This document shows positions 7,869 through 8,536 of a stretch of 8,536 nt of DNA, in pieces; position 1 is the stretch's first letter; every line of letters begins with the position of its first letter. The notes beneath the pieces were generated by a model. That model was not told the DNA's origin. It did no database searches and was given only the letters and a program-made list of their open reading frames with translations. A program made the translations under genes and the position numbers. Origin of the DNA: Cyclobacteriaceae bacterium (GTDB taxonomy: Bacteria; Bacteroidota; Bacteroidia; Cytophagales; Cyclobacteriaceae). The stretch spans positions 1,121,574 through 1,130,109 of the forward strand of contig CP058703.1 in assembly GCA_013414665.1 (NCBI GenBank), read 5' to 3'.

Positions 7869-8536
7869 TTACGCTGCATAAGCCATCGGAGTTTGATAGT
7901 GGAGCGATTGATGTGGCCTTTCCTGGTTGTAATCATCCACCCACTTTGCTGTTACTTCATTAGCCTGTTCAATGGAATAAAACAAGTTAGCATCCAATAC
8001 ATCTTCACGATAGGTTTTATTGAAGCGTTCGATGATGGCGTTCTGTTGAGGTTTTCCTTTTTGAATACGACTCCATTCTATGTGGTTGTTTTTCATCCAT
8101 AATTGAAAACGTTTAGATCGAAACTCCGGTCCATTGTCGGTTCGTATTCGCAAGGGTTTTCCATGACGCTCGATAGTACGCTCAAGAATTTCGATCACCC
8201 TACGAGCCGGCAAGTTGAGATCTGCTTCAATGCCTTTGCACTGTCGGTTGAAGTGATCGATGATATTCAAGGTGCGAATCCTTCGTCCGTTGTCCAGCGC
8301 GTCACTCATGAAGTCCATAGCCCATTCCTGATTGGCTTTGAGCGGTATAGAGATGGGATTAGCGGGGTTGTCCTTAATGCGCCTGCGTAGTTTTTGCTCA
8401 ACGAAAATCCTTCGTTCTCATATACCCTGCGGATTTTGCTATCGCCTAATTCCGGATGTTTTTCTGTACCAGCTTAATCACTTTCGTTCTTCCTTTACGG
8501 CTGCTGCCAATAACTTCTTCAATCGCTTTTTTACTA
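7869..8536 (-). CDS. IS3-family transposase (OrfB, DDE integrase core), 5' part beyond the window; two frameshifts in the given sequence
   Basis: The reading runs from the right edge to TAA at 7869-7871. One A is missing in each of the runs at 8459-8463 and 8391-8395; with these restored it reads SKKAIEEVIG..., then 'HPELGDSKIRRVYENEGFSLSKKLRRR', then the integrase core. The DDE triad is visible: the Asp of 'EWAMDFMSD' (near 8317), the Asp of 'RTDNGPEF', and the Glu of 'NAIIERFNKTYRED'. The tail 'WVDDYNQERPHQSLHYQTPMAYAA' is typical of the family. It catalyses cut-and-copy transposition of its own element, usually with an OrfA made by frameshifting, which would lie to the right of the window. 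In the given sequence only the last 149 residues are open in one frame from the ATG at 8318. It is convergent with the giant gene. Terminal inverted repeats were not identified. Confidence 0.88.
7869..8536 (-). mobile_element. IS3-family insertion sequence, partial (3' part)
   Basis: The transposase gene marks an insertion sequence that continues past the right edge. Its left boundary (as drawn) must lie left of 7869; elements of this family usually end within a few tens of bases after the OrfB stop, so 7830-7868 is the likely place, but no TG...CA end or target duplication could be confirmed because the other end is missing. It does not interrupt any gene visible here. Confidence 0.65.

Noticed and set aside
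7613..7936. Minus-strand open frame of 107 residues between the giant gene and the transposase
   Set aside because: It crosses the terminator and the end of the transposase gene in another frame, has low complexity and shows no recognisable domain.
7854..8390. Plus-strand open frames at 7854-8102 and 8103-8390
   Set aside because: They are antisense shadows of the transposase, whose DDE motifs and conserved tail are clear on the minus strand.

Overview
The window looks like a Bacteroidota chromosome segment, most likely Cytophagales-like. The evidence is the low-GC intergenic DNA, a type IX secretion (T9SS) C-terminal sorting domain, a TAnnTTTG-type promoter candidate, a secreted caspase-fold protein with Ig-like domains, and an IS3-family transposase of a type common in that phylum. 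The genus cannot be named from the sequence alone.

Layout. Positions 1-61 hold a short GC-rich non-coding end. On the minus strand, 1532-62 encodes a secreted caspase-like (peptidase C14) protein with two Ig-like domains. Just upstream in the same operon, 2239-1548 encodes a secreted beta-rich protein with one C-terminal membrane helix. Positions 2240-2344 are a divergent promoter region. On the plus strand, 2345-7654 is one very large gene of about 1772 residues. It carries a signal peptide, 12 NHL repeats, 8 IPT/TIG Ig-like repeats in an alternating A-B order, a T9SS-cargo module and a C-terminal sorting domain. Positions 7655-7868 are intergenic, with three consecutive hairpins, the last a good rho-independent terminator. 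From 7869 to the right edge lies the 3' part of an IS3-family transposase on the minus strand.

Reading frames. None of the four genes is open in a single frame as given. Hand translation shows 16 one-base indels, nearly all in or beside short homopolymers (15 missing bases, 1 extra). Correcting each restores family-typical sequence, and the corrected lengths of the three complete genes are all multiples of three. No in-frame stop caused by a substitution was seen. This fits uncorrected sequencing or assembly error better than gene decay, so I annotate whole genes rather than fragments.

How the genes may work together (inference). The large protein looks like a surface-exposed or released T9SS cargo with two beta-propellers on an Ig-like stalk. 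The divergent pair looks like a cell-envelope module: a membrane-anchored beta-domain protein and an exported caspase-fold protein with a complete His/Cys dyad. The shared 105-bp intergenic region may allow joint regulation, but a functional link is not shown by the sequence.
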